From the NCBI GenBank assembly GCA_009780595.1, contig WQZT01000100.1, forward strand, positions 1 to 6,272: a stretch of DNA of 6,272 nt. The letters are read 5' to 3'. Positions within the stretch are counted from its first letter, which is position 1. Each line of letters starts with the position of its first letter. A program made the translations under genes and the position numbers. This DNA comes from Treponema sp. (lineage in GTDB: Bacteria; Spirochaetota; Spirochaetia; Treponematales; Breznakiellaceae). The notes under the pieces are model-generated. The model had not been told where the DNA came from. It worked only from the letters and a program-made list of their open reading frames with translations, and searched no databases. Of this stretch, positions 1-6,272 are shown piece after piece.

Positions 1-1486
1 CATGAAAGACGATGCCGAAAAATACCGCGAGGAGCTGATCGATGAAGCTTCGCTGTTCTCTGACGAACTCGCGGAAAAGTACCTTGCGGGCGAGGCAATA
101 AGCGAGGAACTCCTTCGCGCTGCCATTCGCACGGGAACGCTGGCGGAAAAATTTGTTCCCGTTATGATGGGATCTGCCTACAAGTTTAAGGGCATCCAGT
201 CGCTCATAGATGGGGTTGGCTATTACCTTCCCAATCCGACTGAAGTGGACAACTTCGCCCTCGACATCGACAATAACGAGGAACGGAAAAAGCTTTCTGC
301 TGATGACAAAAGCCCGACGGTTGCGCTGGGCTTCAAACTCGAAGACGGCCAGTACGGGCAGCTCACGTACGTGCGGATTTACCAGGGTGCGCTAAAAAAA
401 GGCGATGAGCTTATGAACACCCGCGCACGCAAGCGGTTCAAGGTTGGGCGCCTGGTGCGTATGCACTCGGATACTATGGAAGATATTAACGAGGCGTCTC
501 CGGGGGACATTGTTGCCCTGTTCGGGATTGAATGCGCGTCAGGCGATACGTTCTGCGGCGGCGGCTTGAACTACGCGATGACTTCGATGTACGTGCCGGA
601 GCCGGTTATCTCCCTTGCCATCACGCCGAAAGACAAAAAGAGCGGCGACCAGATGGGCAAGGCGCTCAACCGCTTCACCAAAGAGGATCCGACGTTCCGA
701 AGTTTTGTTGACCCGGAATCCAACCAGTGTATCATTCAGGGGATGGGCGAATTGCACCTTGAAGTCTACATTGAGCGGATGCGCCGCGAGTACAAGTGCG
801 AGGTCGACACCGGAATGCCGCAGGTTGCATACCGCGAGACGATCACGGCGAAGGCGGATTTCAACTACACGCACAAAAAGCAAACCGGCGGTTCGGGGCA
901 ATACGGACGGGTTGCAGGTTACATGGAACCCTTCGTAGACGGGGATTACGAGTTCGTCGACAACATCAAGGGTGGTTCTATCCCCAACGAATATATACCG
1001 TCGTGCGACAAGGGCTTTAAGGAAGCGGTCAAAAAGGGCAGCCTCATCGGATTCCCGGTTGTCAATATTCGGTGTCTCATCAACGACGGTCAGAGCCACG
1101 CGGTTGACTCGTCGGACATCGCGTTCCAGCAGGCGGCAATTGGCGCGTTCCGCGAAGCGTATGTGAAGGCAAAGCCCTGCATCCTTGAGCCGATTATGAA
1201 GGTAGAGGTTGAAGGCCCCGGTGAATTCCAGGGGAATATTTATGCGTCGATTAACCAGCGGCGCGGTGTAATCCTGTCATCTACGGAAGACGGAGCGTTT
1301 TCCAAAGTGGAAGCCGAAGTGCCGTTGAGCGAAATGTTTGGGTATTCTACGGTGCTGCGCTCCCTGACGCAGGGAAAAGCGGAGTTCACGATGGAGTTCC
1401 AGAAGTACGGAAAAGTTCCCCAGAGTATTGCCGATGAACTGATTAAAGAAGCGGCGGAAGAGAAACGGAAAAAAGACGCCAAATAA
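1..1486 (+). CDS. fusA: Elongation factor G, spd/mtEFG1 type (5'-truncated by window edge)
   Basis: This is the translational GTPase that drives tRNA-mRNA translocation on the ribosome. The reading frame runs in from the left edge, so the ATG at position 2 is an internal Met and roughly 200 N-terminal residues, with G1-G4, are missing. In the visible 494 residues, the end of the G domain with the G5-like GSAYK lies at about 57-61. Domain II spans about 105-195, domain III about 200-275 (GMGELHLE, 247-254), domain IV about 280-395 and domain V about 395-480. Domain IV includes QTGGSGQYG at 294-302 and [11 protein letters not shown] at 362-372; His366 corresponds to the conserved domain IV tip histidine. 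[18 protein letters not shown] and the domain IV/V wording resemble human mitochondrial EFG1 more than E. coli FusA, which places it in the spd/mtEFG1 subfamily. The tail is lysine-rich (KRKKDAK). The ATPase gene follows 19 bases later, probably in the same operon. Confidence 0.95.
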   Translation, partial: MKDDAEKYREELIDEASLFSDELAEKYLAGEAISEELLRAAIRTGTLAEKFVPVMMGSAYKFKGIQSLIDGVGYYLPNPTEVDNFALDIDNNEERKKLSADDKSPTVALGFKLEDGQYGQLTYVRIYQGALKKGDELMNTRARKRFKVGRLVRMHSDTMEDINEASPGDIVALFGIECASGDTFCGGGLNYAMTSMYVPEPVISLAITPKDKKSGDQMGKALNRFTKEDPTFRSFVDPESNQCIIQGMGELHLEVYIERMRREYKCEVDTGMPQVAYRETITAKADFNYTHKKQTGGSGQYGRVAGYMEPFVDGDYEFVDNIKGGSIPNEYIPSCDKGFKEAVKKGSLIGFPVVNIRCLINDGQSHAVDSSDIAFQQAAIGAFREAYVKAKPCILEPIMKVEVEGPGEFQGNIYASINQRRGVILSSTEDGAFSKVEAEVPLSEMFGYSTVLRSLTQGKAEFTMEFQKYGKVPQSIADELIKEAAEEKRKKDAK

Positions 1487-1493
1487 GGCGGAT

Positions 1494-1500
1494 GAGGAGG
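1494..1500 (+). promoter_or_regulatory. Strong ribosome binding site of the ATPase gene
   Basis: A near-perfect Shine-Dalgarno sequence (TGAGGAGG) ends five bases before the ATG at 1506. It supports this start and shows that the gene is translated on its own within the short gap after EF-G. No convincing promoter fits in the 19-base gap, so transcription probably comes from upstream. Confidence 0.8.
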
Positions 1501-1505
1501 ATTCT

Positions 1506-2219
1506 ATGGTAATAAGCGAACTTGTACAGCGCAGCCCCATTCGGGTTTTAGACAAAGCCATTCACGGCGGTCTGAAATCCGGAGAATTGGGGGTTATTGC
1601 CGCGCCTTCGGGGATCGGCAAAACATCGGTGCTTGTCCAGCTTGCTCTGGATAAACTTGTGCAGGATAAAAAGGTAATTCACATTTCCTTTAACCGGCAG
1701 ACTGATTACGTTCTTGTTTGGTATCAAGACATCTTTAACGCGTTTATCAAAAAAAGAAACCTCCAGAACGAAAAAGATGTAAAAGACGATATCGAGAAAA
1801 ACAAAGTTCTGATGAAGTTTAATCAGGAAGGGCTTTCGGTTGAGCAGATCCTCAAAAGCATTCGGGCGCTGATAAAGGACGGCGGGTTTAACGCCGACGC
1901 GCTGATCATTGACGGGCTTGACTTTTCCAAAATCACCGAGAGCCACGTTGCCACGCTGAAAACTTTTGCCACCGAAATGGGCGTGTCGATGTGGTTTTCC
2001 TGCACGGTGAAGAACGGATCGCCGAGCGAAAAGCCATACGACAAGCGAAATATCCCGCTGGTTATTAAAGATTATGCAGAAAAGTTTGCGGTCATTCTTG
2101 TGATGGAGCCCAAACAGGACAACATCACCATGACGGTTTCCAAAGATCGGGATTCCAATATTCCCGAAGATTTAGCGCTGAAGCTTGATCCAAAAACTCT
2201 GCTGATTCTAGAGCAATAA
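1506..2219 (+). CDS. Stand-alone RecA/DnaB-like P-loop ATPase, function unknown
   Basis: A 237-residue protein made of little more than one RecA-type ATPase core. The N-terminal stretch, with ILDKAIHGGL-like spacing (about 14-23) then GELGVIAAPSGIGKTS (26-41), matches the entry to the DnaB/KaiC/RadA fold. The Walker A lysine is Lys39. Walker B is ADALIIDGLDF (130-140) with Asp136, and a sensor-like strand WFSCTV follows at 163-168. At the place where DnaB has SLEM and KaiC TFEE, with the catalytic glutamate, this protein has SFNR (61-64). No signal peptide, membrane segment, primase-interacting domain or DNA-binding domain is visible, so it is probably cytoplasmic. I recall similar short ATPases, annotated as hypothetical, in spirochaetes, but I cannot check this. 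The gene is visibly more AT-rich and lysine-rich than its neighbours. It starts 19 bases after EF-G with a strong ribosome binding site and ends at a hairpin. A replicative helicase is unlikely given its size. The specific role is unknown. Confidence 0.85.
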   Translation: MVISELVQRSPIRVLDKAIHGGLKSGELGVIAAPSGIGKTSVLVQLALDKLVQDKKVIHISFNRQTDYVLVWYQDIFNAFIKKRNLQNEKDVKDDIEKNKVLMKFNQEGLSVEQILKSIRALIKDGGFNADALIIDGLDFSKITESHVATLKTFATEMGVSMWFSCTVKNGSPSEKPYDKRNIPLVIKDYAEKFAVILVMEPKQDNITMTVSKDRDSNIPEDLALKLDPKTLLILEQ

Positions 2220-2224
2220 ACAAC

Positions 2225-2261
2225 CCCGCCCCTTTGAACGAGAGCTTGTGCAAGGGGCGGG
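2225..2261 (+). terminator. GC-rich hairpin after the EF-G/ATPase operon, probable terminator
   Basis: A perfect 10-bp inverted repeat (CCCGCCCCTT / AAGGGGCGGG) encloses a 17-base loop and begins five bases after the ATPase stop codon. The downstream tract (GCGTTCTACTTCTGG) is pyrimidine-rich but is not a clean T run. It could be an intrinsic terminator of limited strength or a 3'-end stabilising stem. Its position at the operon end favours termination. Confidence 0.6.
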
Positions 2262-2329
2262 CGTTCTACTTCTGGCTCACCGTGCCGGCACAGCAATGCG
2301 CCACGCCATCGATTAAAATTGAACAACAC

Positions 2330-2358
2330 TTGCAAAAAACAATATTAAAGTAGATAAT
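2330..2358 (+). promoter_or_regulatory. Sigma-70-type promoter of the symporter gene
   Basis: TTGCAA at 2330-2335 (four of six consensus bases) and GATAAT at 2353-2358 (five of six) are separated by 17 bases, in an AT-rich patch between GC-rich regions. Transcription would start near 2364-2366, leaving a leader of about 60 bases before the ATG at 2427. This makes the symporter a unit separate from the EF-G operon. Confidence 0.6.
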
Positions 2359-2388
2359 ATCCTCAGTTGGAGTTTCGTGTTTGAATCG

Positions 2389-2398
2389 CTTTGCAAAG
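2389..2398. promoter_or_regulatory. Palindrome in the symporter leader, possible operator
   Basis: CTTTGCAAAG is a perfect 10-base palindrome just downstream of the predicted transcription start. Its TTGCAAA core recurs at the -35 region (2330-2336), 61 bases away. The placement would suit a repressor, but a palindrome this short can occur by chance, so the regulatory reading is only a guess. Confidence 0.2.
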
Positions 2399-2412
2399 TT
2401 ATACATTACAAC

Positions 2413-2419
2413 AGGGGGA
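2413..2419 (+). promoter_or_regulatory. Ribosome binding site that fixes the symporter start
   Basis: AGGGGGA lies seven bases before the ATG at 2427. The same frame stays open further up to a TTG at 2391, but that codon has no Shine-Dalgarno sequence in front of it and would add twelve residues not typical of the family. The ATG at 2427 is therefore preferred. Confidence 0.75.
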
Positions 2420-2426
2420 ATCAGTT

Positions 2427-3839
2427 ATGAATGTTGTGCAAGTAATCGAACGTGTCAACAACGCAGTGAACGGAATCGTATGGGGTCCGTACATGTTGAT
2501 ACTCCTCGTCGGAACAGGCGCGCTGTATACGGTCTGGTCAAAGGGTTTTCAAATCGGCAAGTTTGGCCTTTGGTGGCGGGAAACATCTTCCACGCTGGTA
2601 AAAAAGCAGGCTGAACAAGGGAAAGACAACATATCGCCGTTCCAGGCGGTAATGACGGCAATGTCCGCGACGTTGGGCGTTGGCAACATTGCCGGTGTGG
2701 CGACAGCGATTGCGGCGGGCGGACCGGGAGCGGTTTTCTGGATGTGCCTTTCCGCATTTTTCGGCGGTATGACGAAGTACGCCGAAGTTGTTCTGGCAGT
2801 GAAGTTCCGGCAAACTGACGCAAAAGGGTTTTTCCACGGCGGTCCGATGTATTACATCACCAACGGGCTGGGCGCTCAATGGAAACCGCTTGCCGTCATT
2901 TTCGCCATTTTTGCAACGCTCGCATCGTTCGGCATCGGCAACATGACGCAGGCAAACGCCATTTCCGGCTCCCTCGAAAAAACCTTTGGAGTTCCCACGT
3001 GGCTTACCGGCGTTGTGGTTGCCATCCTTGTCGGACTGGTGATCATCGGCGGAATCAAGCGTATCGCGGCGGTTGCGGAAAAAATCATCCCTGCCACTGC
3101 CATTTTCTGGGTTGCTGGCTGCCTGGTTGTTATAATCGTGAACATTGCTAAAGTTCCCGCCGCGTTTGGGGATATTTTCGCCAACGCGTTCGGGTTGCGC
3201 TCGGCGGCAGGCGGTGTGCTCGGCTACACCGTGATGCAAGCGGTGCGTTTCGGCATTGCGCGCGGCGTGTTCTCCAACGAAGCCGGTCTCGGCTCCGCGC
3301 CCATCGCGCACGCATCATCCCGCCAGAAAGACCCCGTTAAGCAGGGCTGTTGGGCAATTTTTGAAGTGTTTTGGGACACAATCATCAATGTTAACACCGC
3401 GTTGGTAATTTTGACGGCGGGGCTTTACTTCCGGCAAGCAGACGGCTCTGTCCTCTCCGGCGCGCCTCTGTCCATCGCTTCGTTCTCCAGTGCGTTGAGC
3501 TCGGCGTTCGGTCCCGCCGCCGGGCAAATCGGCGCGATATTCGTTTCCTTGTCGATACTATTTTTTGCGGGGACTACCATTATCGGCTGGTCGTTCTACG
3601 CCGAGCGCTGTTTGGGCTTTTTGACCAAAAACAACCCAACAGTTCTTATGGTGTACAAACTGCTGTTCTGCATCGTCGTAGTCATCGGAGCGAGGAGCGA
3701 GCTGACGCTGATCTGGAGCATTGCCGACACCCTGAACGGTCTGATGGCAATCCCCAACCTGATCGCGCTGATTTTCCTGAGCAAAATAGTTGTCGGGCTG
3801 ACGAAGAAGTATATCGAAACGGGAAGTTCGCTCGGTTAG
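2427..3839 (+). CDS. Alanine/glycine:cation symporter (AGCS family)
   Basis: A 470-residue inner-membrane protein of the sodium- (or proton-) coupled alanine/glycine symporter family (AlsT/DagA/AgcS-like), which imports small neutral amino acids. Length and sequence match complete members. Visible family blocks are SATLGVGNIAGVATAIAAGG (80-99) followed by PGAVFWM, FHGGPMYY (136-143), RFGIARGVFSNEAGLGSAPI (274-293) followed by AHA, and IADTLNGLMAIPN (432-444). Many hydrophobic segments are obvious, for example at about 22-36, 155-170, 194-210, 222-240, 367-387 and 408-421, in line with the usual eleven or so transmembrane helices. There is no cleavable signal peptide. It has its own promoter and ends in a strong terminator, so it is probably monocistronic. 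No glycine-riboswitch-like structure is seen in the short leader. The exact substrate (alanine, glycine or another) and the cation cannot be read from the sequence. Confidence 0.95.
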   Translation: MNVVQVIERVNNAVNGIVWGPYMLILLVGTGALYTVWSKGFQIGKFGLWWRETSSTLVKKQAEQGKDNISPFQAVMTAMSATLGVGNIAGVATAIAAGGPGAVFWMCLSAFFGGMTKYAEVVLAVKFRQTDAKGFFHGGPMYYITNGLGAQWKPLAVIFAIFATLASFGIGNMTQANAISGSLEKTFGVPTWLTGVVVAILVGLVIIGGIKRIAAVAEKIIPATAIFWVAGCLVVIIVNIAKVPAAFGDIFANAFGLRSAAGGVLGYTVMQAVRFGIARGVFSNEAGLGSAPIAHASSRQKDPVKQGCWAIFEVFWDTIINVNTALVILTAGLYFRQADGSVLSGAPLSIASFSSALSSAFGPAAGQIGAIFVSLSILFFAGTTIIGWSFYAERCLGFLTKNNPTVLMVYKLLFCIVVVIGARSELTLIWSIADTLNGLMAIPNLIALIFLSKIVVGLTKKYIETGSSLG

Positions 3840-3870
3840 ATTAGGTTAGTTTTCATACGGTAAACATTGT

Positions 3871-3907
3871 ACGGCGGCTGAGTTCACCTTAGCCGCCGTT
3901 GCTTTTT
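3871..3907 (+). terminator. Intrinsic terminator of the symporter gene, overlapping the 3' end of selB
   Basis: The stem pairs 3871-3882 (ACGGCGGCTGAG) with 3888-3899 (CTTAGCCGCCGT). This gives 12 pairs including one G-U in the plus-strand RNA, with a five-base loop (TTCAC) and then TGCTTTTT ending at 3907. It begins 31 bases after the symporter stop. The right arm contains the selB stop and its last codons. On the minus strand the same hairpin has a C-A mismatch and no T tract, so it should terminate mainly plus-strand transcripts. Confidence 0.85.
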
Positions 3908-5892
3908 ATAAGAACGCGCTTGTCGCCTTCGCGCCGGGTTATGCCGAGCGTGTCGAAAAAATCGAGCATCGGCACGGTATACTTCCGGCTTGCACCGATG
4001 ACATCGCGCAACGTTGCGACCGTTATGTCGCCCTGCATAGCCGCCAGCACAGTAAGCAGTTTTTCGCGCGCGGCACGGGAGAAAAGAAAGCCCCCGTCGA
4101 TACTACGCAAATCTTCCTGCTCCCGCAGGTACGCCGTTGCCCGTTTGATCTCCGCGCCGCTAACGCCGAGCACCGCTTCAAGTTCCGCCTGAGTTGGAAG
4201 GTTAAAACCAGCGGCGGTAATTGCTGCGCTGGCGCGGCTGATGAGCGCCATAAACTTTTCATCGGGAGCGCGGGAAAAATCTGCGGAGCAGTAACAGATT
4301 TTCCCCTGCACCGTAACCTGCGCGATAATTTTTCTCCCTGCCATCACCGCCAGAAGGTCTTTGAAATCCCCGCCGCTTACCGTGTCGCCGTTTTGTACGG
4401 CTTCAAGTGCCGGGTATAATTTTTCCGCATCAAGTCCCGTACGTTCCGGGTGATCGGCGTGGAACTTTTTCAGCATGCTTTGCACCGCCTGAACCGCCGC
4501 GTCAAACGCCGCATACGAAATAAAAAAACGCCCTTTCCCAAACTCTATGATTTTGCGCGTATCCGGCGCGGCGGACAATTCGCGGGAAAGATTATCAAGA
4601 CATTCGGCAAAGGCGGTTTTTTCCATTTGGGACAACTCGGACAGCGCGGCGGCGCTTAGAATTTCCCGGTCGTGTACGAGCGCGGCAAGAAACGCAAGGG
4701 GATCGAATTGCTCGACTAGATTGGAAAGTATCTCCACCTTCCGCGCGCGTTCGGCTCGGCTCCGGACAAGGCTGGCATTGGGAAGTAAAACTCGCCCGCC
4801 GCCGATGGTAACAAGCGGGCTGTACAGGCGCACAACAAAGCGCTGCCCCGCCGTTATCGTTATTTCCGATTCGGGCAAAATCTGAACGGGACCGCCACTT
4901 CCCGGCGCGTAACGCCGTTTCTCGGCGGTGGCGGCGGAAACCTCGCCCTCGCCGGAATTCAGTCTGAGCAGCGAAATCCGCGCGACAACATCGACCGTTC
5001 CGGCGTGAAGCCGCAGACGCTGCCAGTGCGCGATCCCTTCGCGGGCTGACGGCAGCACATCGAGGTGCGCGCTGATGCACCTTGTGGGAATGAACGCGCC
5101 TTTCGCGCACACGGCGTCGCCGCGCTCCACATCGTCGAGGGAAACCGCCGAGATATTGATAGCCGCCCGTTGCCCGCTCTGCGCCGCCGCCGCCTTCGCC
5201 CCGTGAATCTGCAGCGAGCGCACCCGCCCCGCAACACCAGAGGGCATTATCTGCACCTCATCTCCCTCGGCGATGCTTCCCTGCCACACCGTTCCGGTTA
5301 CCACACAGCCAAAACCCTTCTTGTTAAACAGGCGGTCGATGGGTAAAAAAAACGCGCCGGAGCCTTTCCTGGGCGGTACAGTATTCAGCAGGTTTTCGAT
5401 TTCCGCAACAATGCGCGGAATTCCCTCCCCGCTGGTGGAAGAAACCGGAATAATCACCGCGCCGGAAAGGCAACTTCCGGCTATCAATTCGCCAATTTCC
5501 GAAACTGCGATTTCAAGTGTTTCGTTATCAACCAAATCCTTTTTGGTTAGCGCAACCAGCCCGCAGCGAACACCGAGCAAGTTGAGGATGTCGAGATGCT
5601 CGCGCGTCTGTGGCATGACGCTCTCAGTGGCGGCAATTACCAGCATTGCCGCATCCATTCCCGAAGCGCCCGCCGCCATCTGCCGGATGAAACGCTCGTG
5701 ACCTGGAACGTCGATTATGCTGACGGTTTTGCCGCTGGGCAGGGAAAGCGGCGCGAAGCCCAGCTCGATGGTGATTCCCCGCCGCTTTTCTTCTTCGAGG
5801 CGGTCGCAGTCTACGCCCGTGAGCGCCTTTACCAGCGACGTTTTTCCGTGGTCGATGTGTCCGGCTGTGCCAAGAATAAAAGGATATTCCAT
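3889..5892 (-). CDS. selB: Selenocysteine-specific elongation factor SelB
   Basis: SelB is the EF-Tu-like GTPase that carries Sec-tRNA(Sec) to the ribosome and recodes UGA by binding the SECIS hairpin of selenoprotein mRNAs. This 667-residue protein is complete and somewhat longer than E. coli SelB (614). The GTPase domain has GHIDHGKT (11-18), [10 protein letters not shown] (37-46), DVPGHE (61-66), TKKD (116-119) and SST (151-153). Domain II follows at about 180-265 ([14 protein letters not shown], 189-202) and domain III at about 270-370 ([13 protein letters not shown], 357-369). The rest, about 375-667, has the size of the four winged helices of domain IV. The last, with [19 protein letters not shown] (629-647), is the SECIS-binding module. 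The ATG overlaps the selA stop by one base and has an AAGG motif six bases upstream. The stop lies inside the neighbouring terminator. The cell is therefore expected to make selenoproteins, although none is visible here. Confidence 0.97.
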   Translation of the reverse strand: MEYPFILGTAGHIDHGKTSLVKALTGVDCDRLEEEKRRGITIELGFAPLSLPSGKTVSIIDVPGHERFIRQMAAGASGMDAAMLVIAATESVMPQTREHLDILNLLGVRCGLVALTKKDLVDNETLEIAVSEIGELIAGSCLSGAVIIPVSSTSGEGIPRIVAEIENLLNTVPPRKGSGAFFLPIDRLFNKKGFGCVVTGTVWQGSIAEGDEVQIMPSGVAGRVRSLQIHGAKAAAAQSGQRAAINISAVSLDDVERGDAVCAKGAFIPTRCISAHLDVLPSAREGIAHWQRLRLHAGTVDVVARISLLRLNSGEGEVSAATAEKRRYAPGSGGPVQILPESEITITAGQRFVVRLYSPLVTIGGGRVLLPNASLVRSRAERARKVEILSNLVEQFDPLAFLAALVHDREILSAAALSELSQMEKTAFAECLDNLSRELSAAPDTRKIIEFGKGRFFISYAAFDAAVQAVQSMLKKFHADHPERTGLDAEKLYPALEAVQNGDTVSGGDFKDLLAVMAGRKIIAQVTVQGKICYCSADFSRAPDEKFMALISRASAAITAAGFNLPTQAELEAVLGVSGAEIKRATAYLREQEDLRSIDGGFLFSRAAREKLLTVLAAMQGDITVATLRDVIGASRKYTVPMLDFFDTLGITRREGDKRVLIKSNGG

Positions 5893-6272
5893 TATGAGCC
5901 TTTTTTGTTTGGGGATAGCGCGCTAATAATCCGCGAGAATGAAGCGGCGATTTCTTTCTCATCGCCGTCAAGCAAAGTGCGGACATTCAGAACCACGCAC
6001 CCGTAGCGGACACTCGCAATCACCGGAACGGATTCCGCGCGAAATGCGGCGGCGAAATGTTCCGCGCCAAGCGATGACGAACGCAGGGCAACTCCGCACC
6101 CGCAAAGCTTATCGGTGGGAAACGCACCGCCGCCGATACAATCGTCTGTCTGCACAAGCTCGATGTGAAAATCCGCCGTTCCCTGCCGCGCGGCGATTTG
6201 CCGTAACTCCGCACAGAGCTTGCGGGCTTTTTTCAGCAAGGTTTCCTCGCTGGCTTGTATCATTTTGATGAC
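5892..6272 (-). CDS. selA: L-seryl-tRNA(Sec) selenium transferase SelA, C-terminal part (5'-truncated by window edge)
   Basis: SelA is the PLP-dependent enzyme that converts seryl-tRNA(Sec) to selenocysteinyl-tRNA(Sec) using selenophosphate. Only the last 126 residues are present. The frame is open to the right edge, so the ATG at 6263 is internal and the catalytic PLP lysine lies outside the window. The identification rests on the C-terminal domain: a helix with [11 protein letters not shown] (9-19), the loop CIGGGAFP (45-52, where the family usually has a GGGSLP-like motif), VPVIASV (82-88) and the final strand VVLNVRTLL (93-101). The following gene, selB, overlaps the stop codon by one base, which is the classic selA-selB order and strongly supports the call. 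Any promoter for the pair lies to the right of the window. Confidence 0.93.
   Translation of the reverse strand, partial: VIKMIQASEETLLKKARKLCAELRQIAARQGTADFHIELVQTDDCIGGGAFPTDKLCGCGVALRSSSLGAEHFAAAFRAESVPVIASVRYGCVVLNVRTLLDGDEKEIAASFSRIISALSPNKKGS
5899..5906 (-). promoter_or_regulatory. Ribosome binding site of selB inside the selA 3' end
   Basis: On the minus strand AAAAAAGG ends six bases before the selB ATG (5892-5890) and lies within the last codons of selA (Lys-Lys-Gly). This supports the chosen start and suggests translational coupling of selB to selA. Confidence 0.55.

Noticed and set aside
539..1099. Open frame of 186 codons on the minus strand inside EF-G
   Set aside because: It is antisense to highly conserved EF-G domains. 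Its length follows from the codon use of the real gene and no recognisable motif is present.
2391..2426. TTG at 2391 as the symporter start
   Set aside because: It has no ribosome binding site and falls inside the leader palindrome. The ATG at 2427 has AGGGGGA at good spacing and gives the usual family N-terminus.
2361..2426. Glycine riboswitch upstream of the symporter
   Set aside because: These riboswitches often control AGCS genes, but the leader is only about 60 bases and I see neither the conserved aptamer core nor a terminator stem before the start codon.
2220..2426. tRNA-Sec or another RNA gene in the largest gap
   Set aside because: No T-arm-like GGTTCGA sequence or cloverleaf pairing is visible. 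The gap is explained by a hairpin, a promoter and a leader.
2538..3311. Long open frame of 257 codons on the minus strand inside the symporter gene
   Set aside because: It lies wholly antisense to a clear AGCS gene, its translation shows no family features and is rich in Arg, His and Asn as expected from an antisense frame, and it has no ribosome binding site that I could see.
4595..5110. Arginine-rich 171-codon frame within selB, same strand but another phase
   Set aside because: The Arg/Ala/Cys-rich translation is typical of a shifted frame in GC-rich DNA, and the SelB frame is intact across the whole region.
6263..6263. A complete small gene starting at the ATG at 6263 (123 residues)
   Set aside because: The frame continues without a stop to the window edge and the sequence matches only the C-terminal domain of SelA, so it is a truncated selA rather than a separate small protein.

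Overview
The window looks like a moderately GC-rich bacterial chromosome segment, most likely from a spirochaete of the Treponema/Spirochaeta type. The main clue is the elongation factor G at the left end. It carries the residues of the spd/mtEFG1 subfamily (for example CASGDTF and VDSSDIAF), which is found in spirochaetes, planctomycetes, some delta-proteobacteria and mitochondria. A selenocysteine operon and an alanine/glycine:cation symporter fit a spirochaete but do not prove it. Planctomycetes or delta-proteobacteria remain possible.

Layout. Positions 1-1486 (+) hold the last ~494 residues of EF-G; the start and most of the GTPase domain lie left of the window. After a 19-base gap with a strong ribosome binding site, 1506-2219 (+) encodes a 237-residue stand-alone RecA/DnaB-like ATPase of unknown role. 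It is probably cotranscribed with EF-G and is followed by a GC-rich hairpin at 2225-2261. The 207-base gap 2220-2426 holds that hairpin, a good sigma-70 promoter and a small palindrome. These precede an AGCS-family sodium:alanine/glycine symporter gene (2427-3839, +), which ends in a clear intrinsic terminator. On the minus strand, convergent with it, lie selB (5892-3889) and the 3' part of selA (6272-5892), overlapping by one base (TAATG).

How the genes work together. Two of the five genes (selA, selB) form the selenocysteine synthesis and insertion pathway: SelA makes Sec-tRNA(Sec) and SelB delivers it to UGA codons on the ribosome. EF-G catalyses ribosomal translocation. The symporter is a separate unit, transcribed from its own promoter. 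No tRNA-Sec gene, selD, selenoprotein gene, mobile element or CRISPR array is visible.

Most of the window is ordinary housekeeping and transport. The least explained item is the ATPase behind EF-G, which seems to lack the usual catalytic glutamate. The most notable fine-scale structures are the terminator that contains the selB stop codon and the selA-selB junction.
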